Shown here in pieces: positions 53,114 to 61,621 of a DNA stretch of 64,000 bases. This DNA is from Streptomyces griseiscabiei. Its GTDB lineage: Bacteria > Actinomycetota > Actinomycetes > Streptomycetales > Streptomycetaceae. The position numbers and the translations under genes were made by a program. The notes beneath the pieces are model-generated. The model was not told the origin of the DNA. It ran no database searches and saw only the letters and a program-made list of their open reading frames with translations. How positions within the stretch are numbered: the first letter of the stretch is position 1; each line of letters opens with the position of its first letter. The DNA is taken from NCBI RefSeq assembly GCF_020010925.1, contig NZ_JAGJBZ010000001.1:372001-436000 (forward strand), given 5' to 3'.

Positions 53114-53994
53114 CGGGAGGATCGCGCAGCCGGTACGTCCTCGTCGACGGCGTCCGCACCCACTACCTCGACGCCGGCGACGGGGACGCCACCCTCGTGC
53201 TGCTGCACGGCGGTGCCTACGGCGAGGACGCCGCCCTGAGCTGGGAGCGCACCATCCCGGCGCTGGCGGAGCACTACCGGGTGCTGGCGCCGGACTGGCT
53301 CGGTTTCGGCGGGACCGACAAGATCCGCGATTTCGCTTCGGGCAGTGCCCGCATGCTCGCCCACATGACCCGGTTCCTGGAGATCATGTGCGTCGAGCGC
53401 GCGCATTTCGCCGGAGTGTCGATGGGCGCCACCATGCTGCTGAGGGTCGCCGCGACCGGGCGGCCCGCCTGGCCGATCACCTCGGTCGTCTCCGCCTCCG
53501 GAGGCGGGTTCACCCCGGCGAACGCCGCCCGCCAGGTGCTGCTGGACTACGACCAGTCGCTTGAGGCGATGCGGGCACTGGTCGCGGTGTCCTACCACGA
53601 CCCGGCATGGGCCGCCGACGAGGAGTTCGTCCGCCGCCGCTGGCGGAACAGCCTGGTCCCCGGGGCGTGGGAGGCCACCGCCTCCGCACGGTTCAAGGGC
53701 CCGGCGACACCCGACCGGGGCGAGTTCGGCCGACCCGACGACATCCCGTACGAGAACATCACCGTCCCGGTGCTTTACACCGGCGGCCGGCACGACCGGC
53801 TCCGCGAACCCGGATACCTCGACGAGATCACCGCGCGCACCCCCCGCGCCCGGTCGCAGCTGTTCGACTGCGGCCATGTCGTCCCCGTGGAGCGACCCGC
53901 GCGGTGGAACGACCTCGTCCTGCGCTTCCTCGCCGGCGTCGACGGCCGGCCCGCTCCGGGAGGCGTCTCGGCGGAGGGCTCGGTCCTGTCGTAG
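53110..53994 (+). CDS. Alpha/beta hydrolase, meta-cleavage-product hydrolase type
   Basis: 294 residues. LVLLHGGAYGEDAALSWERT, DWLGFGGTDK and the elbow GVSMGA (Ser104) resemble MhpC/BphD-like C-C hydrolases; the acid is in YTGGRHDRL and the His in CGHVVPVERP. It could cleave a ring-opened product or an ester. Its ATG overlaps the EthD stop as ATGA, completing a four-gene operon. The 118 bases behind it hold five copies of CGCGTCAGG. Confidence 0.85.
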   Translation: MTGGSRSRYVLVDGVRTHYLDAGDGDATLVLLHGGAYGEDAALSWERTIPALAEHYRVLAPDWLGFGGTDKIRDFASGSARMLAHMTRFLEIMCVERAHFAGVSMGATMLLRVAATGRPAWPITSVVSASGGGFTPANAARQVLLDYDQSLEAMRALVAVSYHDPAWAADEEFVRRRWRNSLVPGAWEATASARFKGPATPDRGEFGRPDDIPYENITVPVLYTGGRHDRLREPGYLDEITARTPRARSQLFDCGHVVPVERPARWNDLVLRFLAGVDGRPAPGGVSAEGSVLS

Positions 53995-54011
53995 GACCGA
54001 CGGTGACCCTC

Positions 54012-54117
54012 CGCGTCAGGTAGACGGTGGCTCTCCGCGTCAGGCAAGGGCGCTCGGGGCAGGCGCGCTCGCGTCAGGCAGGCTCGCCTCGCGTCAGGGA
54101 GGGGTGCTCGCGTCAGG
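54012..54117. repeat. Five copies of CGCGTCAGG
   Basis: Copies start at 54012, 54036, 54070, 54090 and 54109, between the converging hydrolase and IclR genes. The last overlaps the IclR stop codon, so the IclR 3' end seems to have been duplicated in part. Confidence 0.65.
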
Positions 54118-54913
54118 CAGAGGCACTCTGGCCCCCGAGCCGCAGGCTGCGGGAGATGCCACGTCCGGCGAGGACCACCGCCGGGGACAGCTGGTGCGTG
54201 GCCGGGTCGGCGCTGACCACGGCCAGCGCGGCCACCACGCGATGGTTCGCGTCGACGACCGGTGTCGCCACGGAGTACACGCCGGGGCTCATCTCCTCGC
54301 GGACGACGGCCACGCCGGTGCGCCTGCAGTCGGCCAGGGCCGCCCGCAGCCGCGCGGGGTCGGTCGTGGTCGAGGGGGTGAAACGGGAAAGCCCGGCCCG
54401 GACGGTCTCGGTGAACAGATCCTCGCCGGCATGGGCGAGCAGTACCTTGCCGGAAGCAGTGGCGTGCAGGGGCATCCGGCCGCCGACCGGGGACGCGACG
54501 GGTACGGCGTTCGTCGTGGAGATGCGTTCGACGATGAGCGCGTCGGTGCCGTCGAGCACGGCGAGTTGCACATGCTCATGGGTGGCGGCGTGCAGGTCCT
54601 CCATGATGGGCATCGCGTGGAAACGCAGCGGCAGACCGCGCGGGTTGAGGGTGCCCAGCTCCCACAGCCTGAGGCCGATCACGTAGGCGCCGCCGGGCAG
54701 CCGTTCCATCGCGCCCCATGCCGTGAGCTCGGCGACCAGCCGGTGCGCCGTCGAGTGGCGGAGCCCGGTGAGGCGGCAGATCTGCGCGAGCGTGAGCTGC
54801 GTACGTGCGGGGGTGAACGCAGCCAGGATGGCCAGGACCCGCGATGTCACCGTGCGTCCCCGGTCCTCGCTGCTGGACACCTCGGCCACACCACCCTTCA
54901 CGCTCGTGCCCAT
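54113..54913 (-). CDS. IclR-family regulator
   Basis: 266 residues from ATG 54913; GTG 54880, with AAGGGTGG upstream, is also possible. Winged helix ICRLTGLRHSTAHRLVAEL, effector domain with GGRMPLHATASGKVLLAHAG and C-terminal VYSVATPVVDANHRVVAALAV. It is closely similar in plan to the IclR at 6792. It lies between the amidohydrolase operon and the benzoylformate-decarboxylase operon, divergent from the latter, with CGGACA-N6-TGTCCG in between. Confidence 0.88.
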   Translation of the reverse strand: MGTSVKGGVAEVSSSEDRGRTVTSRVLAILAAFTPARTQLTLAQICRLTGLRHSTAHRLVAELTAWGAMERLPGGAYVIGLRLWELGTLNPRGLPLRFHAMPIMEDLHAATHEHVQLAVLDGTDALIVERISTTNAVPVASPVGGRMPLHATASGKVLLAHAGEDLFTETVRAGLSRFTPSTTTDPARLRAALADCRRTGVAVVREEMSPGVYSVATPVVDANHRVVAALAVVSADPATHQLSPAVVLAGRGISRSLRLGGQSASA

Positions 54914-54930
54914 GGTCGCAGGCTCATGGG

Positions 54931-54964
54931 CCCACCGGACAGGAAGATGTCCGCCCACCGGACA
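54931..54964. promoter_or_regulatory. Candidate IclR operator with CCCACCGGACA repeats
   Basis: CGGACA (54936-54941) and TGTCCG (54948-54953) form a perfect 6-6-6 dyad. The element CCCACCGGACA occurs at 54931 and 54954, 23 bases apart. It lies just upstream of the IclR start, in front of the divergent ThDP-enzyme gene. Confidence 0.55.
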
Positions 54965-55121
54965 TCGTGCTGACGTCGGTTTGCGTCGGCGTCGACGATG
55001 TGGACCGGCCTTCCGCCTCTCGCACGGCCTTCTCCCTCGGATCCCTGTCGGCGTTGCCCGCAGGTTCGTCCGTGGTACCGGTCGCAGCTTTCGCCGACCA
55101 TCGGCGAGAAAGGGACCTTGG

Positions 55122-56744
55122 ATGACACTCCGCGATGAACACTCGACGAGGAGCGTTCGCGATGCCGCGTTGGATGTGCTGCGCCGGCTGGGACTGACCA
55201 CGATCTTCGCCAACCCGGGCTCGACGGAGATCCCGTTTCTCGGCGGCCTGCCCGACGAAATGACCTTCCACCTGGCCCTGCACGAAGGCTCCGTCGTCGG
55301 CATGGCCACCGGATGGGCACTCGCGCAGGGCCGCCCGGCGCTGGTCAACCTGCACACCACCGCGGGCTTGGGAAACGCCGTCGGCGCGGTGGCCACGGCC
55401 CGACAGAACCGCGTACCGCTCGTGGTGGTCGTCGGCCAGCAGGACCGCCGCCACCTCGCTCTCGACCCCTTCCTGGCGGGGCGGCTCGACGGTCTCGCCG
55501 GGGAGTATCCGGTGTGGACACATCAGATCGCGCGTCCTCAGGACGTGCCCGGTGCGCTGGCCCGGGCGTATCACGAGGCGGTGACCGGGCGCGGACCGGC
55601 GATCCTGGTGGTGCCGATGGACGACTGGGACGCGCCGTCCGACGAGGTCCGCGACGCCGCCCCGCTCGTCGTGCGGCGCCCCCTCACCGCGATCGGTGAC
55701 GAGGCGGACGAGCTCACCGGCTGGCTCGACGAGTCCGTCTCCCCGGTGATCGTCGCCGGGTCGGGCAACGACGACGCCACGTCGTGGGCGGCCCTGGTGG
55801 AACTGGCCGAGAAACTCGGCGCACCGGTGTGGCAGGAGGCCTTCGGGGCGCGCGCGGGGTTCCCGCAGGACCATCCGGCCTTCGCCGGGCACCTGCCGTC
55901 CGGGCGAACGGCGCTGCGTGAGGTGCTCGCCGGGCACGACCTGCTGCTCACCGTCGGGGCCCCCGCGCTGCGCCAGTACACGTGGGAGCCCGGCGAGCTC
56001 GTGCCCGCCGGCACCCGCGTCGCGCAGATCACGGCGTACCCGGACGAGGCGCACAACAGCATCGCCGACCTCACGGTGATCGCCGACCCCGCCCGCCTGT
56101 GCTGGCACCTGGCCGGGCAGGTCCGCGGCCGCGCCGCCACCGCGAGCGTACGTCGGGTTCCGGATCCGGTCCCTCCGCCCGGACGCGACGAACCGTTGCG
56201 CCCCGCCCACGTCTTCGACCTGCTCGCGCGTCACCTGCCCGCCGACGCGGTGCTGGTCGAGGAGAGCCCGTCGAGCCGCCCGGAACTCCATCGGCGCGTC
56301 CCGGCCCGTACCAGCCTCGGCTTTCTCAGCGCGGCGGGCGGCGGCCTCGGTTTCGGGCTGCCCGCAGCCGTCGGTGTGCGACTGGGCGCGCCCCAGCGGC
56401 CGGTCGTCGCGGTGCTGGGTGACGGATCGTCGCTCTACGGCATCCAGGGCCTGTGGAGCGCCGCTCACTACCAGATCGGCGTGCTCCTCCTCGTGCTCTC
56501 CAACGGTGGCTACGCCGTCATGGACCGGCTGGCCGAACAGGCCGGGCGCGGGAAGGCTCCGTGGCCTCGGTTCGAGGAGGTGCGCATCTCGACGCTCGCG
56601 GCCGGCCTCGGCTGTCCCACACAGCGCATCACGACCCACGACCAGCTCAGCGAGGCCCTGGCCGACCTGCTCCCCACGCTCGCCGACCGGACTGCGCCGC
56701 TCCTGCTCGACATCGACGTCGCCGGGGACCCCACCTACGGCTGA
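55122..56744 (+). CDS. Benzoylformate decarboxylase-like ThDP enzyme
   Basis: 540 residues. Active-site positions of Pseudomonas putida benzoylformate decarboxylase align with the same spacing: Ser34 (NPGSTEIPFL), Glu55 (LALHEGS) and His78 (LHTTAG), equivalent to Ser26, Glu47 and His70. The position of His281 appears to be Tyr286 (LRQYTWEPG). The thiamine-diphosphate motif is GDGSSLYGI...LSNGGYAV. It probably decarboxylates an aryl 2-oxo acid to an aldehyde for the following dehydrogenase. AGAAAGGGA precedes the ATG. It leads an operon with the aldehyde dehydrogenase and VanAB-type genes. Confidence 0.85.
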   Translation: MTLRDEHSTRSVRDAALDVLRRLGLTTIFANPGSTEIPFLGGLPDEMTFHLALHEGSVVGMATGWALAQGRPALVNLHTTAGLGNAVGAVATARQNRVPLVVVVGQQDRRHLALDPFLAGRLDGLAGEYPVWTHQIARPQDVPGALARAYHEAVTGRGPAILVVPMDDWDAPSDEVRDAAPLVVRRPLTAIGDEADELTGWLDESVSPVIVAGSGNDDATSWAALVELAEKLGAPVWQEAFGARAGFPQDHPAFAGHLPSGRTALREVLAGHDLLLTVGAPALRQYTWEPGELVPAGTRVAQITAYPDEAHNSIADLTVIADPARLCWHLAGQVRGRAATASVRRVPDPVPPPGRDEPLRPAHVFDLLARHLPADAVLVEESPSSRPELHRRVPARTSLGFLSAAGGGLGFGLPAAVGVRLGAPQRPVVAVLGDGSSLYGIQGLWSAAHYQIGVLLLVLSNGGYAVMDRLAEQAGRGKAPWPRFEEVRISTLAAGLGCPTQRITTHDQLSEALADLLPTLADRTAPLLLDIDVAGDPTYG

Positions 56745-56801
56745 CGAGACACCCGCAGGCCATCACCCCCTCCTCACCCCGCAAAGGAAAGGACATCCGC
56801 C

Positions 56802-58259
56802 ATGGCTGTACCGGTCGTCCCCGAGATCGGCCATCTGATCGGTGGTCGTACGTATGTCGCGAACCTGCGCGCGGTTCACGACCCGGGCCGCCTCGACGAG
56901 GTCGTGGCGCAGGTAACCGTCGGCACCGCCGACGACGTCGACAAGGCGGTACGGGCCGCCCACGCCGCCTTCCCGCGCTGGCGCGACACCCCCGTCGCCG
57001 AGCGGATCCGGGTGCTGGGCGCGGTCGCCGACGTCGTGGCCGCCGCCGGTGAGGAGCTCGCCCCGCAGCTGGTGCGCGAACACGGCGGCATGCTGTGGGA
57101 GGCACAGACCGACTTCGGGATCGGCGGGGCCGTACTGGGGAACGTGGCCGACCTCGTCGAGGACTTCCTCAGGCCGGTGCGGTTCGAGGACGAGCACGGT
57201 TTCATCAGCATCGAGAAGGCGCCGCGCGGCGTCGCCGCGGCGATCGTCCCCTGGAACATGCCGGTCGCTCTGACCATGCAGAAGCTGGCCCCGGCGCTCG
57301 CGAGCGGTAACACCTTCGTGCTGAAGCCGTCGCCGTTCGCGCCGGCGGCGTTGACGCTGCTGCTGCAGCGCGTCGCCGAACTGCTGCCCGCGGGTGTGCT
57401 CAACGTCGTCCACGGCGACGGGGACGTCGGCGCCGCGCTCTGCGGCCACCCGCTCGTCCGCAAGGTCGCCTTCACCGGCGGCACCGCCACCGCGCGGAAG
57501 GTCATCGAGGCCACCGCCGCCACCGTCAAGAACGTCACCCTCGAACTCGGTGGCAACGATCCCGCCGTAGTGCTCGACGACGCCGACATCGACACGGCGG
57601 TCGGCCGGATGCTCAAGGGCGTCTACACGCGCAGCGGCCAGATCTGCTTCGCGGTCAAGCGGATCTACGTACCCCGCAACCGGTACGCGCGTTTCGCGGA
57701 CGCGTTCTGCGAGAGCGTGGACCAGTACGCGGTCGGGCACGGTCTGGACCCGGCGGCGAGCTTCGGGCCGCTGAACAACGAGGCCCAGTTCAAGAAGGTC
57801 GTCGACCTCCTCGACACCACGCGCAACTCCCCGGCGCGACTGGTGGAGCTGGGGCGCAAGCTCGATCCGTCGTCCTGGGACAACGGCTACTACCTGCTCC
57901 CCCACGTCGTGCGGGAAGCCGAGCACACCGCGCTGATCTCGCGCGTCGAGCAGTTCGGCCCCGTCGTCCCGCTCATCCCCTACGACGACGAGGACCAGGT
58001 GCTGGCCTGGGCCAACGACAGCGAATACGGACTGGGTTCGTCGGTGTGGACCGCCGATCCGGAGCGGGGCCTGGCGTTCGCCCGCAGGATCGAGGCGGGC
58101 AGCACCTTCATCAACACGCACTCCTTCGACTCGCTCGACCTGCGCATGCCCTTCGGCGGGGTCAAGCAGAGCGGCATCGGCCGCGAGCTCGCCGACGCGG
58201 GCCTGTCGGAGTACGTCGAGGTGCATTCGATCCGCTGGCTCCAGGACCAGGGCCACTAG
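56802..58259 (+). CDS. Aldehyde dehydrogenase
   Basis: 485 residues. Catalytic Cys282 in SGQICFAVKR, general base Glu248 in LELGGNDP, and Asn152 in PWNMP are intact; FTGGTATARKVIEA binds NAD(P)+, and EQFGPVVPL with MPFGGVKQSGIGRE complete the active site. It likely oxidises the aldehyde made by the preceding decarboxylase to the aromatic acid (for example benzaldehyde or vanillin type). AAAGGAAAGGA lies upstream of the ATG. Confidence 0.93.
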   Translation: MAVPVVPEIGHLIGGRTYVANLRAVHDPGRLDEVVAQVTVGTADDVDKAVRAAHAAFPRWRDTPVAERIRVLGAVADVVAAAGEELAPQLVREHGGMLWEAQTDFGIGGAVLGNVADLVEDFLRPVRFEDEHGFISIEKAPRGVAAAIVPWNMPVALTMQKLAPALASGNTFVLKPSPFAPAALTLLLQRVAELLPAGVLNVVHGDGDVGAALCGHPLVRKVAFTGGTATARKVIEATAATVKNVTLELGGNDPAVVLDDADIDTAVGRMLKGVYTRSGQICFAVKRIYVPRNRYARFADAFCESVDQYAVGHGLDPAASFGPLNNEAQFKKVVDLLDTTRNSPARLVELGRKLDPSSWDNGYYLLPHVVREAEHTALISRVEQFGPVVPLIPYDDEDQVLAWANDSEYGLGSSVWTADPERGLAFARRIEAGSTFINTHSFDSLDLRMPFGGVKQSGIGRELADAGLSEYVEVHSIRWLQDQGH

Positions 58260-58276
58260 GACAGGGGAGGATCCCG

Positions 58277-59368
58277 ATGTTCCCGCTCAACGCGTGGTAT
58301 GCCGCCGCCTGGGACGCGGAGGTGGGCCGCACCCTGCTGGCGCGCACGATCTGCGAACGCCCCGTCGTGCTCTACCGCACCACCTCGGGCACCGCCGTGG
58401 CGCTCGCCGACGCCTGCTGGCACCGCCTGGTACCGCTGTCGATGGGTCGGCTGCACGGCGACGATCTCATCTGCGGCTACCACGGCCTGGCCTACGGCCC
58501 CAACGGCCGCTGCACCCACATGCCGGCCCAGGAAACGCTCAACCCGTCCGCGGCGGTCACGTCCTACCCCGTCGTCGAGCAGCACCGCTTCGTCTGGATC
58601 TGGCCCGGCGACCCGGCGGCGGCCGACCCCGCCCTCGTCCCGGACCTGCACTGGAACGACGACCCGGAGTGGGCCGGTGACGGTGAGACCATCCACCTCG
58701 ACTGCGACTACCGCCTGGTCCTGGACAACCTCATGGACCTGACCCACGAGCAGTTCCTGCACTCCGACAGCCTCGGCAACGACGAGCTGTCCGACGCCGA
58801 ACCGGACGTCGACCACGACGCGGACACGGTGACCGTCACGAGGTGGATGCGCGGCATCGAGGCTCCGCCGTTCCTGGGCATGCAGCTGCGGCGCAAGAAC
58901 CCCCGGCACGAGGGCCCGGTCGACCGGTGGCAGATCATCCGGTTCACCGCACCGGCGACGGTCACCATCGACGTCGGCGTGGCGCCGACCGGTACCGGGG
59001 CGCCCGAAGGCGACCGCGGCGCCGGGGTCAACGGTCAGGTCCTCAACACCGTCACCCCGGGCGCGGCCGGTACCTGCCACTACTTCTGGGCCTTCACCCG
59101 CAACTACCACCTCCAGGACCAGGGCCTGACCACCCTGCTCAAGCGCAGTGTCGCCCGGGTCTTCGCCCAGGACACCGAGATGCTCAACGCCCAGCAGCGC
59201 GCCATCGAGCTCAACCCCGGCTACGACTTCTACAACCTCAACATCGACGTCGGCGGGATGTGGGTGCGACGCCTCATCGACGCCCAGGTCGCCCGCGAGC
59301 AGGGCCGGGCGCCCACCCCGCCCGCCCGGCTCGCCGCCGTCGCGGCCGCGACCCGGCGGACCGCATGA
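58277..59368 (+). CDS. vanA: Vanillate O-demethylase-type Rieske oxygenase subunit
   Basis: 363 residues. The Rieske 2Fe-2S ligands are Cys47, His49, Cys66 and His69 (ACWHR and CGYHG). The mononuclear iron site is in LTHEQFLHSD; NLMDLTHEQF is characteristic of VanA and related O-demethylases. It takes electrons from VanB to oxidise aryl methyl ethers, releasing formaldehyde. GGGGAGG lies before the ATG. Other members of this group demethylate syringate or dicamba, so the exact substrate is uncertain. Confidence 0.85.
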   Translation: MFPLNAWYAAAWDAEVGRTLLARTICERPVVLYRTTSGTAVALADACWHRLVPLSMGRLHGDDLICGYHGLAYGPNGRCTHMPAQETLNPSAAVTSYPVVEQHRFVWIWPGDPAAADPALVPDLHWNDDPEWAGDGETIHLDCDYRLVLDNLMDLTHEQFLHSDSLGNDELSDAEPDVDHDADTVTVTRWMRGIEAPPFLGMQLRRKNPRHEGPVDRWQIIRFTAPATVTIDVGVAPTGTGAPEGDRGAGVNGQVLNTVTPGAAGTCHYFWAFTRNYHLQDQGLTTLLKRSVARVFAQDTEMLNAQQRAIELNPGYDFYNLNIDVGGMWVRRLIDAQVAREQGRAPTPPARLAAVAAATRRTA

Positions 59369-60393
59369 CCGGCGCGGCCGAGACGCCCGGGCGGCTCGAC
59401 CACGCCGACGGCGAGCGCCACACCGACGGCGAGCACCGCGCCACGGTCGTGACGCGCACGGAGCTCGTTCTCGGCATCGTCGAGCTGACCCTGCGGCCGG
59501 ACCGGACCGTCGGGGCGGTCCCGCCGGGCAGCCACATCGACCTCGCGGTGCCCCTGGAGGGCGGCCCGGAGACACGGTCGTACTCCCTCGTCGATCTGGG
59601 CGACAGCGACAGCGACAGAACCCGCGTCGGCCGCTACCGCATCGCCGTGCGGCGCGACGACGCCGGGCGGGGCGGGTCCCGGTGGCTGCACACCCTGCAA
59701 CCGGGCCGGTCAGTGACGTGCACGGGCCCGGCCAGCGCGTTCGCCCCCAGCCCCGGCGGGCTCCCCAGCGTGCTGCTCGCCGCGGGCATCGGCATCACGC
59801 CGATCATCGGGCTCGCGCGGGCCGTCCGCGACGCCGGTTCGGACTACCGGATCGTCTATGCCGGTCACTCCCGCGACCGGATGGCGTACCTCGATCACCT
59901 TGAGCGGGACCATCCCGACCGGGTCCGGATCGTCGAGTCGGCCCATGGCACCCGGGTCGAGTCCCGGCAGCTCGTCGCGGCCGTTCCCGCCGACGGCGTG
60001 CTCTACGTGTGCGGCCCCATGAGCCTGCTCACCGCCATCCGCGCCGAGTGGCAGCAGACCGGCCGTCCGGCGGGGAACCTGCGGTTCGAGACCTTCGGCA
60101 CCAGCGGCACCCGGCCCGCCTCCGCCTTCCGCGCCCACGTCCCATCCCACGGGCTCAGCGTCGACGTGCCGACCGGCACGACCCTGCTCGACGCCCTCGA
60201 GAACGCCGGGGTGGAGATGATGTACGGCTGTCGGCGGGGCGAGTGCGGCCTGTGCCGGGTGAGGGTCCTCGCCAGCGACGGCGACATCGACCACCGCGAC
60301 GTCTTCCTGTCCGAACGCCAGCGCCTCCTGGGGCGCCAGATGTGTGCGTGCGTGTCCCGGGTCGCCGGCGCGTCGATCACCATCGACTGCTGA
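59365..60393 (+). CDS. vanB: Vanillate O-demethylase-type reductase subunit
   Basis: 342 residues: an FMN-binding ferredoxin-reductase domain (RSYSLVDLGD), an NAD domain (LLAAGIGITPIIGLAR, YVCGPMSLL) and a C-terminal plant-type 2Fe-2S domain with YGCRRGECGLCRVRV (first Cys about 289). It supplies electrons from NADH to VanA. The ATG overlaps the vanA stop as ATGA. A low-complexity N-terminus of about 25 residues is not part of the conserved fold. Confidence 0.88.
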   Translation: MTGAAETPGRLDHADGERHTDGEHRATVVTRTELVLGIVELTLRPDRTVGAVPPGSHIDLAVPLEGGPETRSYSLVDLGDSDSDRTRVGRYRIAVRRDDAGRGGSRWLHTLQPGRSVTCTGPASAFAPSPGGLPSVLLAAGIGITPIIGLARAVRDAGSDYRIVYAGHSRDRMAYLDHLERDHPDRVRIVESAHGTRVESRQLVAAVPADGVLYVCGPMSLLTAIRAEWQQTGRPAGNLRFETFGTSGTRPASAFRAHVPSHGLSVDVPTGTTLLDALENAGVEMMYGCRRGECGLCRVRVLASDGDIDHRDVFLSERQRLLGRQMCACVSRVAGASITIDC

Positions 60394-60399
60394 TCCCAC

Positions 60400-60440
60400 A
60401 GGTCGGCCGGGCTGCTCCGTGAGGACGGCCCGGCCGACCT
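60400..60440 (+). terminator. Terminator of the vanAB operon
   Basis: A perfect 13-bp stem, 60400-60412 with 60428-60440 (15-base loop), beginning 6 bases after the vanB stop. Confidence 0.75.
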
Positions 60441-60659
60441 TCTGCTCCTCGACGGGGACCCGCCGACCGACGTCCCGACCATGCCGGCCGCATGGTCGAC
60501 GAACGGGTCGAGCGTCCCCGTACACCATGGGCCCACCGCCCGGTTTCGCTCACGCTCCCGCCCGGCTTGTACGTCGCGGCGGCGCGGGGGCAAGGCGCCC
60601 CTGGCCGCAGCCACCGCGAGGCGCCTGCGGCACTCCGCGACGGAGCCGGGGTGCGGGAC

Positions 60660-61454
60660 TCAGTGCAGCACCTCGGCAGCCTCCGCCACGACATCACGCA
60701 GCACCGCGCTGATCCGGCGATGGTCGGCGTGGTTGAGGCGGCCGACCGGCACGGAGACGTTGAAGGCGACCTGCATGGGGGCCCGCTGGGCGGGCAGGGC
60801 CACGGCGACCGAGCCCACCCCCTCCTCGCTCTCCTCGGAGCTCGTCGCGTAGCCCAGTCGACGGACCATGTCGACCTCCCTCTCCAACTCCGTGCGGGTG
60901 GCCACGGAGTTGGGGGTCAGCTGCCGCAGCTCCTCGTCCGGGTAGCGCCGTCGCAGTTCCTCGTCCGAGAGCTGAGCGAGGAGAACCTTGCCGGTGGAGG
61001 TGCAGTGCGCGGGCATCGACTGCCCGAGGCGGGAGGCGACGCGTACGGCACGCGGGCTCTCCAGCCCGTCCACGAAACGGACCGTCGTCCCGTCCAGCAC
61101 CCCGATGTGCACCGTCTCCTGAAGATCGGCGTTGAGACGCTCCAGGAAGGGGTGCAGGGCCTGCCGGACGTCGAAGCGCTGGAGGATGGAGAAGGCGACC
61201 TGGGTGAGCGCCGTTCCCGGCACGTACGCCTTGCCTCGCTCGGCCTGCCGGATGAAGCCGCGGTAAATGAGCATCGCGAGCAGGCGGTGCGCGGTGGAGG
61301 TCGCGACTCCCAGGTACTGGGCGACCTCGGTGAGCCTGAGCTCGTTCCGCTCGCCGAGCAGGAGCAGCACCTTCAGCGCGTTGTCCACGGACTCGATGGG
61401 GTACTGCGGCGCGGGCCCGCTGCCGGATGAGAACTGAACCTCGGACTTCTTCAT
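60660..61454 (-). CDS. IclR-family regulator of the Rieske dioxygenase operon
   Basis: 264 residues. Winged helix LTEVAQYLGVATSTAHRLLAMLIYRGF, effector domain with SRLGQSMPAHCTSTGKVLLAQL, and a C-terminal VAVALPAQRAPMQVAFNVSVP. ATG 61454 is chosen because the sequence starting there is the first that aligns with IclR proteins. It is divergent from the ring-hydroxylating dioxygenase genes and lies next to the promoter at 61555, so regulation of that operon is inferred. Confidence 0.88.
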   Translation of the reverse strand: MKKSEVQFSSGSGPAPQYPIESVDNALKVLLLLGERNELRLTEVAQYLGVATSTAHRLLAMLIYRGFIRQAERGKAYVPGTALTQVAFSILQRFDVRQALHPFLERLNADLQETVHIGVLDGTTVRFVDGLESPRAVRVASRLGQSMPAHCTSTGKVLLAQLSDEELRRRYPDEELRQLTPNSVATRTELEREVDMVRRLGYATSSEESEEGVGSVAVALPAQRAPMQVAFNVSVPVGRLNHADHRRISAVLRDVVAEAAEVLH

Positions 61455-61554
61455 AGCAGAAGAGTAGGACGGAAGCGGGTGCGAGTCGCCCCCCTCCCCT
61501 TCTTGATGGGCCGGTCCGGCTCCAGGTGGGACCCGTCTCCGTCCGCTTCTCCCG

Positions 61555-61583
61555 TTGACTGTACTCGACATCAATGTTCTACT
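61555..61583 (+). promoter_or_regulatory. Promoter of the dioxygenase operon
   Basis: TTGACT (61555-61560) and TCTACT (61578-61583) are 17 bases apart. ACATCAATGT (61568-61577), with ACAT/ATGT arms, sits in the spacer and may be the operator for the divergent IclR protein. Confidence 0.55.
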
Positions 61584-61621
61584 TTGCAGAGGAGATTTCC
61601 CCTATACAGAAAAGAGGGATG

